Of a stretch of DNA of 64,000 nt, positions 62,276 through 64,000 are shown one piece after another. The notes beneath the pieces are model-generated. The model ran no database searches. It was not told the origin of the DNA and saw only the letters and a list, made by a program, of their open reading frames with translations. Where the stretch lies: contig NZ_CP011390.1 in assembly GCF_001644645.1 (NCBI RefSeq), positions 5,535,501 to 5,599,500 of the forward strand, written 5' to 3'. The position numbers and the translations under genes are program-made. Every line of letters begins with the position of its first letter. Positions within the stretch are counted from its first letter, which is position 1. This stretch comes from Flavisolibacter tropicus (GTDB taxonomy: Bacteria; Bacteroidota; Bacteroidia; Chitinophagales; Chitinophagaceae).

Positions 62276-63802
62276 ATGATCACTGCTAACTGCTATCGAA
62301 GGTCAATCCTTCTCTTTGTTCTACAGGTATTTGCGATCCAGGCCATTTTCGCACAACAACGGCCGCCAGTTACAAAAGTTCTGGAAAATGCACTCGGTGC
62401 TGTGGTTACAGTTGGTGTTTTTGAAACCGATATGGCCAAAAAGACCTTAGGCTTCCGAGGCAATCCAGTTGAACAAGCCTATGCTAAAATGCTTGATCTG
62501 AGTGGCGCATCTGGTTCTGGTTCTGGCTTTTTTATCCGCTATAATAACCGTGCACTGGTAATTACTAATGCCCACGTTATTGAGCAAGCTGCTGATAAAG
62601 AAGGTAGTATTTATGTATATACCATCAACCGTTCTAAGTACGAAGCCAAAATAGTAGGTGGCGATTCATTTTATGATCTGGCCGTATTGGAATTGGTTGA
62701 TAAACCAGGCGATGAAGTATCGTTCTTAGAAATTCGACAGGCTCCTGCTCTTGTAGGAGAACCCGTTTATGCGGTAGGTAACCCCCTTGGAGAATATCCG
62801 TATTCAGTTTCTGAAGGGATCATTAGTGCCAAAAACCGTGTGCGGGGTGGTCTTACCGGAAAGTTTGGCTTTTTGCAAACAACGGCCACTGTAATCTGGG
62901 GTAACAGCGGCGGACCATTGCTGGATGCAGAGGGAAAGGTGCTAGGTGTTAATTCACAGATTGCGTTCGCTGACCGTGGCGGTAGCTCTATCTGGCAACC
63001 ACAGATCAATTTCGCGCTGGAAGCTGGAATAACCTATCGTTTGATCAATGATATCCTTACCAACAATGGCGTAGTAGGCCGGTCTTATCTTGGAATTGAG
63101 CTCATGCAACGTAAGCTACCTTTTCAACCAGGAACAAAAGAATACACTTACTATTCTCAAAAGTTCACACCCGATACCTATCCGGTTCTGAATAAAGTGT
63201 TGGATGGTGCACCAGCTGCTGCTTTAAAACCCTATATAGGCCAGCAGGTGGTAAAAGTGAATAGTGAGCCAACACGCAATATTGAAGAAGTTTTAGGGGA
63301 GTTGGAAAAAAGTAAACCCAATCAAAAAATCGAATTTACTTTCCAAAAAGATGGACAAAAAACACAGGTTTCAGTAAACGCCGGTGCTTTGAGTTCATCT
63401 GGTTCTGCCAGCTTGGGTAAGTGGTTTATGCAAATGGCAGGTGCCAGGTATGTTCAGGATGAGAACATGCTCTCGTTGAACTTTACCGGCGGCGAACAGA
63501 ATGGGCAGTCTTTAGACTTTGCTGCAGCCCGTGGCACGCAGGCTGCTGGTCAGGAAGCTCCTCTTACTGGAGAGTGGCTGGTACTGGGTGTAGGTATTTA
63601 TCGCGAAAACTACGAGTCCCTATGGCGTATTAATGACATTGCCGATGTGGGTACAGCTGCACGACTTACAGGTACTTCTGGTAATATTGATATGGTTTTA
63701 TTTAAAAAAGGCGGCCAGCCTGGTGTTGCCGAGAACTATAAAATCAAGAAAATTTCTATATCAGGAACGAGTTACATTCAGCAACAAACGCTTTGGTATT
63801 AA
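62276..63802 (+). CDS. Exported trypsin-like serine protease with PDZ domain
   Basis: This has 508 residues from ATG 62276 (MITANCYRRS). A TTG at 62261 is less likely. The signal peptide ends near IFAQQ (27). The triad is H100 (ITNAHVI), D134 (SFYDLAVL) and S211 (IWGNSGGPL). A PDZ-like segment lies at about 265-365 (GRSYLGIELM to NQKIEFTFQKDGQK). The C-terminal 140 residues form a beta-rich region of unknown role (LSLNFTGGEQNGQSL). It is a second DegP-like protease, independent of the one at 53471. A terminator-like hairpin follows at 63878. Confidence 0.85.
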   Translation: MITANCYRRSILLFVLQVFAIQAIFAQQRPPVTKVLENALGAVVTVGVFETDMAKKTLGFRGNPVEQAYAKMLDLSGASGSGSGFFIRYNNRALVITNAHVIEQAADKEGSIYVYTINRSKYEAKIVGGDSFYDLAVLELVDKPGDEVSFLEIRQAPALVGEPVYAVGNPLGEYPYSVSEGIISAKNRVRGGLTGKFGFLQTTATVIWGNSGGPLLDAEGKVLGVNSQIAFADRGGSSIWQPQINFALEAGITYRLINDILTNNGVVGRSYLGIELMQRKLPFQPGTKEYTYYSQKFTPDTYPVLNKVLDGAPAAALKPYIGQQVVKVNSEPTRNIEEVLGELEKSKPNQKIEFTFQKDGQKTQVSVNAGALSSSGSASLGKWFMQMAGARYVQDENMLSLNFTGGEQNGQSLDFAAARGTQAAGQEAPLTGEWLVLGVGIYRENYESLWRINDIADVGTAARLTGTSGNIDMVLFKKGGQPGVAENYKIKKISISGTSYIQQQTLWY

Positions 63803-63877
63803 TTATCAGTTGTTGAACTAAAAAATCAAATGCTTAATAACAGCCTGTTTCAATGAAGAAGACAGGATAGCAATAAG

Positions 63878-63928
63878 GACAGAGAAATAAAAGGTAAGAA
63901 TTGCTTCCTTGAGTTTCTCTGTCTTTTT
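63878..63928 (+). terminator. Possible long-loop terminator
   Basis: GACAGAGAAA (63878-63887) pairs perfectly with TTTCTCTGTC (63914-63923) over a 26-base loop, followed by TTTTT. The long loop makes it less certain. Confidence 0.55.
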
Positions 63929-64000
63929 GATTTTAGCAGAACATCCTCAAACTAAAATGATAATTTACAAGCATGCAGTGCAATGACATTCATGATCCGG

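Noticed and set aside
63965..64000. Minus-strand C-terminal-like tail (PDHECHCTACL then stop) at the window edge
   Set aside because: Only 11 codons are visible; the Cys/His pattern is suggestive of a partial gene but too short to support.

Overview
The window reads as a chromosomal segment of a Bacteroidota bacterium, most likely from the Chitinophagaceae or a close relative. The inference rests on gene content: paired GH92 mannosidases, a NamZ-type muramidase, DUF4397 and S41 proteins, a MauG-type peroxidase, and HD-Pnk-type RNA repair. It also rests on moderate GC, AT-rich leaders without clear Shine-Dalgarno sequences, and a few TAnnTTTG-like -7 boxes. I saw no rRNA, tRNA, CRISPR array, prophage or transposase.

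Layout. 0-12 kb holds envelope and stress genes: a zinc-dependent phospholipase C-like protein cut by the window edge, a NamZ-like muramidase, a short-chain dehydrogenase, three neighbouring genes for disordered Asn/Gln/Gly/Arg-rich proteins (the last with a BON domain), a decayed AI-2E-family permease, a Tat-type Gfo/Idh/MocA oxidoreductase, a YihY-family membrane protein and a succinate-semialdehyde dehydrogenase. 12-20 kb holds a GT2/GT39 pair, a GAF protein, a DUF4397 lipoprotein, an AraC regulator with a DUF983 gene, and a PhnB/VOC protein. 20-28 kb is a GH92 / SNF2 helicase / GH92 block.

29-43 kb is the most distinctive region. It is a compact, translationally coupled locus with three radical SAM proteins (two with cobalamin-binding-type N-termini), three SAM methyltransferases, three glycosyltransferases, a polysaccharide deacetylase, a GNAT-fold protein, a nucleotidyltransferase and a PglK-like ABC exporter/flippase. 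The best reading is synthesis and export of a small, heavily modified lipid-linked glycan or glycosylated metabolite. No polymerase, Wza/Wzc export machinery or nucleotide-sugar genes are present, so the product cannot be named.

43-49 kb carries a DUF892 ferritin-like stress protein, a two-gene RNA repair unit (RNA ligase overlapping an HD-phosphoesterase/polynucleotide kinase), and a di-heme peroxidase with a small cytochrome c whose sixth heme ligand is probably His. 49-51 kb is a decayed stretch with 11-bp-periodic repeats, a 44-bp perfect palindrome and the C-terminal stump of a PepSY membrane protein. 51-64 kb returns to housekeeping and envelope functions: an S41 peptidase, two HtrA-like proteases, cytochrome oxidase subunits I and III, a GNAT-like protein, a fatty acid desaturase and a thioredoxin-fold protein.

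Non-coding structure. Three separate intergenic regions carry short arrays with an exact 11-bp period but different sequences, which looks like a genome-specific repeat class. Several strong intrinsic terminators separate convergent genes.
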